NCBI GenBank assembly: GCA_944324055.1
Contig: CALUUV010000002.1
Coordinates: 1-56,643 of the forward strand
DNA: 56,643 nt
Direction: 5' to 3'
Source of the DNA: Candidatus Gastranaerophilales bacterium
GTDB lineage: Bacteria > Cyanobacteriota > Vampirovibrionia > Gastranaerophilales > Gastranaerophilaceae
Shown here: in pieces, positions 34,287 to 42,065 of the stretch
Layout of the letters: the number at the start of each line of letters is the position of its first letter
Position numbering within the stretch: the stretch's first letter is position 1
Notes under the pieces: generated by a model
Told to the model about the DNA's origin: nothing
Database searches by the model: none
Seen by the model: the letters and a program-made list of their open reading frames with translations, nothing else
Translations under genes and position numbers: made by a program

Positions 34287-35386
34287 CTAACACACTCCCT
34301 TATAGTCTTGCTAATTTTGATTACATCATCATTAGATAATTCATAATATAACGGTAAACAAGCTATTCTTGATGAAATATCTTCTGATATAGGGCAATCA
34401 AACTTATCTTTTAAATATGGTAATTTATTCAAGCTTGGATAGAAATATCGTCTTGGATAAATTCCTTCCTTGTTTAATTCTTCAAATACTTTTAATAATT
34501 CTGTTTCGTTTTTAAACAATACAGGATAATAAGCATAATTGTATTCTAAATTTTCTTGTTGTTTTGGTCGTTGAATATATCCTAAAAGCTCTCTGTCATA
34601 TAATTCTGAGATATATTTTCTTTTTGCAATGATTTCTTCAATATAAGGTAAATTTGAAAGTCCCATTGCTGCATTGAATTCTGATTGTTTTGCATTAATC
34701 CCCAAGCAATAATGTTCATCTCCTTGATGACCAAAACGTTTAATTAATTCTAATTTATCAGAAATAGTTTTGTCTTTTACAATACAAGCACCACCTTCTA
34801 TTGTGTGGAATAGTTTTGTTGAATGGAAACTACAAGTAGAAATATCACCAAAACCTAGTAATGATTTTCCTTTGTATTTTGAACCAAAACAATGAGCTGC
34901 ATCATAAATTACTTTAATATTATATTTATCTGCTATTTTTTGTATCTCATCAATATTACAAGCATATCCAAAAACATGAACAGGCATAATAGCTTTAGTT
35001 TTTTCTGTTATTGCTGATTCAATTTGTTCAACATCTATTGTGAAATTATTTGGTTCTATATCAACAAATACTGGTTTACATCTTTCCCATAATATCGCGG
35101 ATGTAGTTGCAACATAACTGAAAGGTGTGGTTATAATTTCGCCATCTTCAATATCCAATGCTTTTAATGCAATCTGTAGTGCTATTGTTCCATTGGTTAC
35201 ATAATGGAAATTATTAATATCCAAATATTGTGAAAGCTTTGATTCCAATTCTTTCAACAAATTTCCTTGATTAGTTAGTTGGCAGGATTCAAAAATCTGT
35301 TTTACATAGCTTTCATAGATTCTAATATCAGGTAAGAATGATTTAGTGACATATATATTACCTTTATTACTACCAACTAAAACCAT
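34283..35386 (-). CDS. DegT/DnrJ/EryC1/StrS sugar aminotransferase
   Basis: 367 residues, full length. PLP-binding elements are visible: the TNGTIAL loop (64-70), D162 and H165 in YDAAHCFG, the Schiff-base K191 in SFHSTKLFHTIEGGA, and the C-terminal PRRYFYPSLNKLPYL substrate loop. It transfers an amino group to a nucleotide-linked keto-sugar, giving an amino-sugar for the glycan. It is the first gene of the second polysaccharide operon, with a GAGG ribosome site, and is preceded by a promoter region (35402-35540) that is a diverged copy of the invertible segment at 23102-23239. Confidence 0.95.
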   Translation of the reverse strand: MVLVGSNKGNIYVTKSFLPDIRIYESYVKQIFESCQLTNQGNLLKELESKLSQYLDINNFHYVTNGTIALQIALKALDIEDGEIITTPFSYVATTSAILWERCKPVFVDIEPNNFTIDVEQIESAITEKTKAIMPVHVFGYACNIDEIQKIADKYNIKVIYDAAHCFGSKYKGKSLLGFGDISTCSFHSTKLFHTIEGGACIVKDKTISDKLELIKRFGHQGDEHYCLGINAKQSEFNAAMGLSNLPYIEEIIAKRKYISELYDRELLGYIQRPKQQENLEYNYAYYPVLFKNETELLKVFEELNKEGIYPRRYFYPSLNKLPYLKDKFDCPISEDISSRIACLPLYYELSNDDVIKISKTIRECVR

Positions 35387-35401
35387 CTAATTCCTCATGT
35401 T

Positions 35402-35540
35402 AATAATCAATTATGATTTATCGTATCATAAAAAAATATTAAAACAAGGTTTTTATTACAAATTATGTCATATTTTTAGAAAATATATTTAAAAATGGAT
35501 ATACGTTAAAAATTTTTAAAACTAATCTAAATAATTATTA
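35402..35540 (-). promoter_or_regulatory. Fixed copy of the polysaccharide promoter region
   Basis: It aligns with 23102-23239 in the same orientation relative to the downstream gene. Shared features include ACAAATTATGT, AAATATATTTAAAAA, ATATACGTTAAAAA and a CTTGT...TTATGAT stretch. The flanking inverted sites are absent, so this copy should not invert. It lies between the aminotransferase start and the alr 3' end. Confidence 0.6.
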
Positions 35541-35544
35541 TCTC

Positions 35545-36681
35545 CTATCTTATATATACTCTTGGTAAGCGAACTTTTAATCTGCAAGGTAATTCGTAAT
35601 TGATTGTATCAACTATCTTTGCCCAATTATCCAATGATAACTCTCTATCGTTTTCATCCAACAATACGATAATATCTCCCAACTTTGCATCAATGCCTGT
35701 TATATCAAACATCATTTGATCCATTGTGATATTACCAATCTGTTTTACCTTGATTCCATTTATCTTGCCATATATCTTATTTGACAATCCTCTTGGGACT
35801 CCATCTGCATATCCAATTGGAACTGTCGCAACCTTAGTCTCCCTATCTGCTATATATGTATGTCCATAACTAACACCATCATGTACAGGCATGTTGTGGA
35901 TATTTGTTATTCTGCCCTTCAATCCCATTATTGGTTTTAACTTAGGATAAAATCTCAAGCTCTCTGGTAAATCAGGATATAATCCATATAACGATATCCC
36001 TATTCTTACCATATTTGAATGCAAATCATCAGGATTGTATATCATACTACCTGCGGTATTTAATATATGTAAAATTAATCCTTCTCTATTTATCCCAGAA
36101 ATAACTTTATTCCATCTATCAAATTGTGCTTTTGTCTTTTCTGCATTCTCTGCATTTGCCAAATGAGTAAAAATACCTTCCAATTCTATAAAATCACAAT
36201 TCTGAACTCGTTTTATATAATCAATAGCTTTATCAGGTTGTAACCCAATTCTGTTCATGCCTGTATCTAATGTAATATGTGCTTTTACCTTCAATCCAAA
36301 TCGCTCATATACTTTTCTACAAGCTTCAATATGATCATCTGTAAATATTGAAATTGATATATTATTCTTTGCCGCTACATCAAATGACCATACAGGCACT
36401 GCACCTACTACAAGTATTTCACAATCAATATTCTCAGCTCTTAAATCCAAGCCCTCATCAATTGATGCAACGCCCAACATATCAATCCCTGAAGCCAACA
36501 TTGTTGGTACTAACATTGCTGCTCCATGTCCATAAGCGTCCGCTTTTACAATTCCTAATATCTTTTTATCAGCTGGGATATTTTTTCTAAATTCTTCAAC
36601 ATTGTGTGCCAAAGAATCTATATTTACCTCTACCCACGCATCTCTATGAATATTTACTTGTGTCTGTCTTGTATTTTTCAT
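35545..36681 (-). CDS. alr: Alanine racemase
   Basis: 378 residues from the ATG at 36679-36681 (383 if the ATG at 36696 is used). The PLP lysine is in KILGIVKADAYGHGA, the catalytic tyrosine in GVSYGHTYIA, and the family pattern NMVRIGISLYGLYP is present. It converts L-Ala to D-Ala for peptidoglycan. The inner start is preferred because a TATAAT lies 6 bases upstream, pointing to a leaderless transcript, and neither start has a ribosome site; this is a weak choice. An ATTTACCCC-type repeat array lies just upstream. The 3' end is 5 bases from the conserved promoter element. Confidence 0.93.
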   Translation of the reverse strand: MKNTRQTQVNIHRDAWVEVNIDSLAHNVEEFRKNIPADKKILGIVKADAYGHGAAMLVPTMLASGIDMLGVASIDEGLDLRAENIDCEILVVGAVPVWSFDVAAKNNISISIFTDDHIEACRKVYERFGLKVKAHITLDTGMNRIGLQPDKAIDYIKRVQNCDFIELEGIFTHLANAENAEKTKAQFDRWNKVISGINREGLILHILNTAGSMIYNPDDLHSNMVRIGISLYGLYPDLPESLRFYPKLKPIMGLKGRITNIHNMPVHDGVSYGHTYIADRETKVATVPIGYADGVPRGLSNKIYGKINGIKVKQIGNITMDQMMFDITGIDAKLGDIIVLLDENDRELSLDNWAKIVDTINYELPCRLKVRLPRVYIR

Positions 36682-36697
36682 ACGAAAATTATACATC

Positions 36698-36730
36698 GGG
36701 GGTAAATTTATATCTAGGGGTGGGGTAAAT
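36698..36730. repeat. GGGGTAAAT repeat array upstream of alr
   Basis: CGGGGGTAAATTTATATCTAG and TGGGGTAAAT units in tandem on the plus strand, in the spacer between alr and fliE. Confidence 0.7.
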
Positions 36731-36773
36731 TTATTATTAATAATCTAGTCACTTAATCATTTAGTTATTGTTA

Positions 36774-37163
36774 CTATATTTGCATACTATTGATTTCTGT
36801 ATAAGCATTAATCAATCTGTTTCTTATTTGAACTGCCATTTGTAAGCTTAAGTTAGATTTTTCTGCTGCAATCATTACTTCGTGTGCTGATATATCGCCA
36901 CCTGATGCTAAAATCTCTTCTGCTTCTTCTGCTCTTAAGGCATCATTGTTAACTGAATTGATACCGTCTGAAAATGCATTACTTACCTTTGTCATAAAGT
37001 GATCCATATCATTCTTCTCAGGTTTTCTTTGGCTTTCTAATATCTCATCAAATGATTTTTCTGGATCATGGTTTACTGTAAAAGCATTACCATTCTGCAA
37101 TGATGTATTAAAATCTCTTATTGGACTGTAATTAAATTCTGATATGCCGCCTATATATTCCAT
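36774..37163 (-). CDS. fliE: Flagellar hook-basal body complex protein FliE
   Basis: 129 residues. The C-terminal part (from about 50) matches FliE: FSDGINSVNNDALRAEEAEEILASGGDISAHEVMIAAEKSNLSLQMAVQIRNRLINAYTEINSMQI, with the typical QAVQVRNK-like motif and the conserved NxM-type end. It links the MS ring to the rod. The N-terminal 50 residues are variable. It follows flgB and flgC in the usual order. Confidence 0.92.
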   Translation of the reverse strand: MEYIGGISEFNYSPIRDFNTSLQNGNAFTVNHDPEKSFDEILESQRKPEKNDMDHFMTKVSNAFSDGINSVNNDALRAEEAEEILASGGDISAHEVMIAAEKSNLSLQMAVQIRNRLINAYTEINSMQI

Positions 37164-37190
37164 AATACTTACCTTTTTTATTTACCCCTA

Positions 37191-37697
37191 TTATATATTC
37201 ATCGCAGATTGAATCATTGTTTTAACGTTCTCTGCTGATGTTGCATTAGCTTGGTATGCTTTTGATGCTGATACCATCCCTACCATTTCTTCTACAATGT
37301 TTACGTTTGGTAAATCCACATATCCGTTTTCGTCTGCGTCCGGATGTGATGGATCATAAACTGTCTTTATAGGATTTTGTGCTTCATAAATCTCTGAAAC
37401 TTCTACTCCCTTATATTTACGTCCTTCATTTAATGCAATACCTGTATTAATCTCAAAGTTTCCTGTTTCAGGATTGAATCTTCCTGCTGTTCCATTATTA
37501 CTGAAGTTTGATGGACCTCTTGATAATTGGTCTGCAAGTACAGCTCTAAATGCTACATCTTTCTTGATATATACACCTTTTGAACCATCAGGATTTCTTG
37601 TTGTATTTATGTTTGCAATATTACTAGCTATCGTATCCATTTTGATACGTTGTGCTGTCATTCCTGATCCTGCTATGTCAAATGCGCTAAAACTCAT
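37191..37697 (-). CDS. flgC: Flagellar basal-body rod protein FlgC
   Basis: 168 residues. The N-terminal rod signature is FDIAGSGMTAQRIKMDTIASNIANINTTR. The C-terminal signature is VNIVEEMVGMVSASKAYQANATSAENVKTMIQSAMNI, and the two ends form the coiled coil of the proximal rod. The mid-domain is about 60 residues, of normal size. It lies 32 bases after flgB; an ATTTACCCC unit (37179-37188) lies in the 27-base gap to fliE. Confidence 0.96.
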   Translation of the reverse strand: MSFSAFDIAGSGMTAQRIKMDTIASNIANINTTRNPDGSKGVYIKKDVAFRAVLADQLSRGPSNFSNNGTAGRFNPETGNFEINTGIALNEGRKYKGVEVSEIYEAQNPIKTVYDPSHPDADENGYVDLPNVNIVEEMVGMVSASKAYQANATSAENVKTMIQSAMNI

Positions 37698-37729
37698 TGT
37701 CTATACCTCTCTGCCCAAGTTCCTAAAAC

Positions 37730-38224
37730 CTATTGTCCGCCTTTTATTGCCTCTGAAATTTTGGCGTACTCTCTACGTTCTAGGTTTGATAACATGGTGT
37801 ATTGTGTACCTGTTTTTGATAAATCCATTAATTCTTTTTCTAATTCAACATTGTTGCCGTCTTTACTTCCACCATTGAATGTGTCTGCTAATATTTGTGG
37901 TTGAAATCCTGAAAAAGAATTTGAATTTAAATATGCTTTTTGCTCTGGTGTCAGTATGTTATAACCCTCTTTTGTTAATCGCTGTGGACTTACTTCTGTT
38001 ATTGATTGTGGGTTATATTTGATACTATTTAAGCCTTTTACATATTCTTTATTTTTTTGATCTTCCATCATTTCGTAAAGCTGACCTTCAAAGCTTACTT
38101 CTTGTCTTTGGTAACCTGGGGTCATAACATTGGCAATATTAGATGATACTGCCTGTTGTCTTGCAAGCAAGCCGTCCATTCCTAGCTTTAATGTATGCAT
38201 TGTGCTTGATGTTATTAAGTCCAT
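37730..38224 (-). CDS. flgB: Flagellar basal-body rod protein FlgB
   Basis: 164 residues. The N-terminal rod motif is LGMDGLLARQQAVSSNIANVMTPGYQRQEVSFE (residues 14-46). The C-terminal half, VELEKELMDLSKTGTQYTMLSNLERREYAKISEAIKGGQ, is typical of FlgB. It is the first gene of a flgB-flgC-fliE operon. No fliF follows; the unit is cut short at alr. Confidence 0.95.
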   Translation of the reverse strand: MDLITSSTMHTLKLGMDGLLARQQAVSSNIANVMTPGYQRQEVSFEGQLYEMMEDQKNKEYVKGLNSIKYNPQSITEVSPQRLTKEGYNILTPEQKAYLNSNSFSGFQPQILADTFNGGSKDGNNVELEKELMDLSKTGTQYTMLSNLERREYAKISEAIKGGQ

Positions 38225-38344
38225 ACTTACCTCATTTGTTTTGTTTGCTTTTGCAAACTATCTACAATATTTTTTATCATTTATTTTTAGGTGTAATTTT
38301 AATTTATTGAGTAAATTTTTATTTACCTCTTCATTTACCTTTTC

Positions 38345-38533
38345 ATTTACCCCTCGGGCTCACATCCGTTGGGTTCATTCGAAAATTTTTATAAAAAACA
38401 AATTTTATTAAAAATTTTCTTCATTTACCTCTTGCTCCTGTGAAATCAAAGATTTCTACGTCGCTCTCGTCCAGTTTCGCCCTGTACGCCTCCACCTTCG
38501 TGTAGCCGTTTCGGGCTCACATCCGTTAGGTTC
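38345..38533. repeat. Composite GC-rich dispersed repeat, copy 2
   Basis: The 319-base gap between flgB and the histidine kinase gene holds no gene. It has three TTTACC units (38321-38354) and then the two blocks of the copy at 5526-5728 in swapped order. The AT-rich block comes first (38355-38429), then the GC-rich block (38436-38531) with two visible differences (GTG/TTT and TTGGG/TTAGG). On the minus strand short frames end in RGK plus a stop, made by the GGGGTAAA motif. Confidence 0.7.
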
Positions 38534-38543
38534 TTACCATTTA

Positions 38544-39752
38544 TTAAAGACAAAATCTCAGTTCAAATATTGTTGAGTCCTCGTCTGATTTTATTAGATT
38601 AAGTTGTCCGCATTGCTCCTCTGTATTTTGTTTGCATATATATAACCCTAGTCCGCTACCTGTTGATTTTGTTGTCATTCCTTCTTCAAATATCTTTTCA
38701 GGTTCTAGAATCGGTTTTGCATTATTGCTCACTTGGATTATTACGTTGTCATTTTTGATTGATGTTGAAATCTTTATCCAATTATCTTTTGATTCAAAAT
38801 CGTCGAATGCTTCACAAGCATTTTTTACTAAGTTTATAACCGTTGATGTGAATAAAGTTTCATCTACAAATATTTCTTCTTCTATCTTGTTGTCTAATAT
38901 TAGTTCTATGTTTCTGTTTTCAAGATATGCTTTTGATAATTCTGCTGATGTTTCAACTAATTTATTTGTCTTATATAACTTTAGTTCTTTGCTGTTTAAT
39001 GATTTTAATTGTGTAAGTGTATTGCCTGCGATTTTGATTGATTTGCCAATACAATCAAGCGAATGATTTATTGTTTCTTCTTCGATATCATTATTTGAAC
39101 AGTAGCGTTTAATTATTCCTGAATATAAATCACAGATTGATAATTGATTTTTTACTTCGTGTGAAATATATCTTGATTTTTTCGTTAAATAATTAATCTT
39201 GTTTGCTAAATCTTCACTATCAATTACATCATTATTTACAGGTGATGTATTACTTAGCATTGAACCAAGTTTATTAATACAAATACTTACTAAATTATTT
39301 TTTAAATTATCTGTATTATATTTAGTTTTCAAATAAGAGATGTCTTGGTCAGAATTGTCATTAAGTAAGTCAATAATTTTACTTATTTCCGGACTATTTG
39401 TGTAATTACAATATTTAAGTCCTTCATCTGTTAGTTTCCAAGATAAAAATGATATAAAATCGGATGTCATTACTAATAGAAAATCAGTTTCTTCTAATTG
39501 TTCTCTCCCTTTTAAATCATCCCCAAAATCAACATAATTAATATCAGAAAATTCTAATCTTGTTAACAAACCAGTAAACATATCCCGATTAGTAACTTTT
39601 AGAATGACATCCGATTCTACTCCATCTGTGCTTATTTCTAAAACAGGTTCAAGTAAACCACGGAATAGGCTGCTTAGCCCTTGTTCTGTTGTTAGTATTG
39701 AGATTGACTGTTTTAGTAAATATTCATCTAATGAATTAGTTTGTTTAATCAT
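38544..39752 (-). CDS. Soluble sensor histidine kinase
   Basis: 402 residues with no membrane helix. A novel N-terminal region (1-185) precedes the kinase core. The core has an H-box SRYISHEVKNQL with H198, an N-box NLVKNACEAF (307-316) and a G2 box GSGLGLYICK (365-374). It lies 17 bases downstream of the response regulator gene and shares its strand, so the two form an operon. The N-terminal part, which senses the signal, matches no domain I recognise. The flagellar genes lie downstream, but the composite repeat separates them. Confidence 0.9.
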   Translation of the reverse strand: MIKQTNSLDEYLLKQSISILTTEQGLSSLFRGLLEPVLEISTDGVESDVILKVTNRDMFTGLLTRLEFSDINYVDFGDDLKGREQLEETDFLLVMTSDFISFLSWKLTDEGLKYCNYTNSPEISKIIDLLNDNSDQDISYLKTKYNTDNLKNNLVSICINKLGSMLSNTSPVNNDVIDSEDLANKINYLTKKSRYISHEVKNQLSICDLYSGIIKRYCSNNDIEEETINHSLDCIGKSIKIAGNTLTQLKSLNSKELKLYKTNKLVETSAELSKAYLENRNIELILDNKIEEEIFVDETLFTSTVINLVKNACEAFDDFESKDNWIKISTSIKNDNVIIQVSNNAKPILEPEKIFEEGMTTKSTGSGLGLYICKQNTEEQCGQLNLIKSDEDSTIFELRFCL

Positions 39753-39768
39753 TTTTACCTTATAGTTA

Positions 39769-40479
39769 TTAGCCTCTTACAGCAATTTTTGATTTTCTTT
39801 TGTTTAAGAAACCATTATTGATTGCATATAATACAGCTTGAGTTCTATCATTTACTTGAAGTTTTTGGAAAATATTATTAACGTGAGTTTTTACTGTTGT
39901 TTCTGAAATGAATAATTTGCTAGAAACTCCTTTGTATGTGATTCCTTTTGTTAATAAATCTAAAACTTCTTCCTCTCTTTGTGTTAAGTAAGATAGTAAG
40001 TTTTCTCCATTTTCTTCTGTTGAATTTTCTTCCTTAACTGATTTTTGGAAGTATTCGAAGAATCTTAATGATAATGCTGATGGTAAATAAATCTTACCAG
40101 CAATTACTTCTTCTATTGCATAAATTAGTTGAGCTGATGCCATAGTTTTTAGAACATAGCCTCTTGCGCCTAATTTCATTGCTCGGAAAATTAAATCTGC
40201 ATCATCATATGCACTTAGTGCAATTATTTTAACAGGTAAATCTAAACTTTTAATTTCTTGGATAGCTTGTAAACCATCTTTTTCAGGCATATTCATATCC
40301 ATTAATACTACATCTGGTTGGTATTTTTTTACCATATTGATACCAACTGATGCACTTGTAGATGCGTTTACTACATCAAAACTACCTTCTAAGCTTAATA
40401 ACTCCCTTACGCCTACTAGGTGTTCGTAATTGTCGTCAATTAATAAAATTCTTGACTTCTTCTTAAATTCTCTACGCAT
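39769..40479 (-). CDS. NarL/FixJ-type response regulator
   Basis: 236 residues from the ATG at 40477-40479, set by a GGGGGAG ribosome site 8 bases before it; a longer frame to 40527 lacks one. A receiver domain (10-125) has acidic D15-D16, phospho-acceptor D61, T/S in ALSAYD and K111. A linker is followed by a LuxR-type HTH (165-222) with LTQREEEVLDLLTKG and ISETTVKTHVNNIFQKLQVNDRTQA. It is probably phosphorylated by the adjacent kinase and controls other promoters. Confidence 0.94.
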   Translation of the reverse strand: MRREFKKKSRILLIDDNYEHLVGVRELLSLEGSFDVVNASTSASVGINMVKKYQPDVVLMDMNMPEKDGLQAIQEIKSLDLPVKIIALSAYDDADLIFRAMKLGARGYVLKTMASAQLIYAIEEVIAGKIYLPSALSLRFFEYFQKSVKEENSTEENGENLLSYLTQREEEVLDLLTKGITYKGVSSKLFISETTVKTHVNNIFQKLQVNDRTQAVLYAINNGFLNKRKSKIAVRG

Positions 40480-40527
40480 ATCTAATATCTCTCCCCCAGA
40501 TTCTATTTTCCTCTCTCCACCATACAT

Positions 40528-40830
40528 ACTACAACCTTTTAGAGGATAGATTCATCGGCAATAAGGTCTATCTTTAGTACTTTTTGTGGTTATCAATGGA
40601 TCTAGATAACATGGTCTAGAAAATCTATCTAAGCAAATACTGGCATGTGTTTTGGGATATCGTGATATTTGTAACGCTTATGATTTAATACTACAAATAA
40701 ATTACTCCAATTAATCCAGTAAATAATCCAAATTTATTATTTTTATTCAAATTTGTTGTATACTTATAGTTGTTATTGTAGAGCAGGTTGACTAACGGAG
40801 CCGTCTATTTGATAACTTAATAAAAATTAT
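40528..40830. promoter_or_regulatory. Divergent control region between the regulator operon and tRNA-Arg
   Basis: About 300 bases without a gene. The part near the regulator start contains several GGTCTATCT/AGATAGATT-like repeats and a GTTATC-N10-GATAAC palindrome (40591-40612), which could be regulator binding sites. The tRNA-proximal part is AT-rich, with TTGTTG at 40753 and a TATACTTATAG stretch that could serve the tRNA promoter. No small ORF with a ribosome site was seen. Confidence 0.4.
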
Positions 40831-40904
40831 GCGCTCGTAGCTCAGTAGGATAGAGCGACAGTTTCCTAAACTGGTGGTCATGAGTTCGACTCTCATCGGG
40901 CGCA
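40831..40904 (+). tRNA. tRNA-Arg (anticodon CCT)
   Basis: 74 bases. The acceptor GCGCTCG pairs with CGGGCGC (one G-U). The D-arm is GTAGCTCAGTAGGATAGAGC. The anticodon loop TTCCTAA reads CCT and decodes AGG, and the T-arm carries AGTTCGACTCT. The discriminator is A and no CCA is encoded. Part of its 3' half is also open as a spurious frame upstream of the next gene. Confidence 0.96.
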
Positions 40905-40963
40905 AGTTTTTTCTAAAATTATTAGTGGATGATTTTTTATTTATTATCAGTATAATTTATTAT

Positions 40964-41611
40964 ATGAAGAAGTTGTTTGGATTTTTTATTCTTATCTCTT
41001 TAATTGTATTGCCGGCTTGTGCTAAGACGGTCGATAATACTATTGATTCTATGAATATACAATCTCAGAAAGGTTACATTGGAACTTTGCCTGATGTTAC
41101 TGCAAAGTTTAAACCTTCTACTCCGACTGAGGCAACTCCTGTTTTTGAGGCTCAACAAGGTTTTGATGACCCTGATACCTTAAAACCTGTTCCAAAGGAC
41201 AATCCAGCTTTTATTAATATTATGTATAAACAAGATAAACATAATCAATATTTAAAAGATGTAGCAAGAATTATTCCTATTGTTGAACAACTTCTTGATG
41301 GAATAGAAAACGAGATTTCTTCTCAAATTTTTGTTGCAAAAGCTGATTTGCTTTACCTTAATATTGATGCTCTAAGAAGAAAATATGAAGGAAAACCTGA
41401 AAGCTATTATCTTTCTTTTACTAAACTTATGCCATTAGGGACTCATGCAAAATCTATCGCAACTCTTCGCTCTGAAGCTGAAAGATATAATAAATATCTT
41501 GCTTATCAATCTTCTGGTGCTATTTATGCTCCGGATAATGTTAATCAACAACTTGATTATCTTAGACAAGAACTTGAAGATGTCCTTGTTATTTTGAAAC
41601 AAGTAAACTAA
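40964..41611 (+). CDS. Probable secreted lipoprotein of unknown family
   Basis: 215 residues from the ATG at 40964. The N-terminus KKLFGFFILISLIVLPAC is a signal peptide ending in a lipobox-like LPAC; a signal peptidase I site at ACA-K is an alternative. The mature part is soluble, with a Pro/Thr-rich linker and then a helical region (about 95-215). A TATAAT at 40951-40956 lies only 7 bases before the ATG, and no ribosome site is present, so the message is likely leaderless. The frame is open further back through the tRNA, which is not coding. It heads an operon with a small protein, an HlyD-type adaptor, an unknown protein and a BioG-like esterase. Confidence 0.78.
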   Translation: MKKLFGFFILISLIVLPACAKTVDNTIDSMNIQSQKGYIGTLPDVTAKFKPSTPTEATPVFEAQQGFDDPDTLKPVPKDNPAFINIMYKQDKHNQYLKDVARIIPIVEQLLDGIENEISSQIFVAKADLLYLNIDALRRKYEGKPESYYLSFTKLMPLGTHAKSIATLRSEAERYNKYLAYQSSGAIYAPDNVNQQLDYLRQELEDVLVILKQVN

Positions 41612-41647
41612 AATAGAAAAGTAGCTTAGGTCTAAAAAGGGTTTTGT

Positions 41648-42061
41648 ATGGAAGATTTATTATCGCAAAAAGGACATAGAATTGTTGTTAAATGGTTTCA
41701 ACCTTATATGATTCTTGAAGCCGCTAAAAAATATTTTGATATTCACGATTATACTTTTAATGGTATGAATAAGTTTGACTCTATGGATGATTTCTTAAAC
41801 GAAATTAATTCTGCTCAAAAAATTACTATTGGGTTGTATATGAAAAATGTGAATAAGTTTTATGTTCTTGTTCTCAAAGATGAAATTAATGAAGAAAATG
41901 ATATTTCTGCTTTATACAATCTTCTTTTAAACAATCAATTTGATTCTGATGAACATTATGATAATGATGATTGGTGTCAAATTATTCAAGATACTGATAA
42001 AGCATTCAATATGATTGATCTTGGGAAAGCTGAAGCGTCGTTTATTATGAATTTAGGATAA
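41648..42061 (+). CDS. Conserved-looking small acidic protein, unknown
   Basis: 137 residues, acidic, mixed alpha/beta, with no signal peptide or membrane helix. The segment FQPYMILEAAKKYFDIHDYTFNGMNKFDSMDDFLNEIN is regular. The tail DNDDWCQIIQDTDKAFNMIDLGKAEASFIMN is acidic. I do not recognise it. It lies 36 bases after the lipoprotein gene and 4 bases before the adaptor gene, so it belongs to the same operon. An AAGGG site precedes it. Confidence 0.75.
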   Translation: MEDLLSQKGHRIVVKWFQPYMILEAAKKYFDIHDYTFNGMNKFDSMDDFLNEINSAQKITIGLYMKNVNKFYVLVLKDEINEENDISALYNLLLNNQFDSDEHYDNDDWCQIIQDTDKAFNMIDLGKAEASFIMNLG

Positions 42062-42065
42062 AATT

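Noticed and set aside
40591-40612. GTTATC-N10-GATAAC with an AATGGAT centre, resembling the inversion sites
   Set aside because: It shares the CAATGGAT core with the switch sites, but the arms differ (GTTATC rather than ATAACA) and I find no partner nearby; more likely a regulator binding site.
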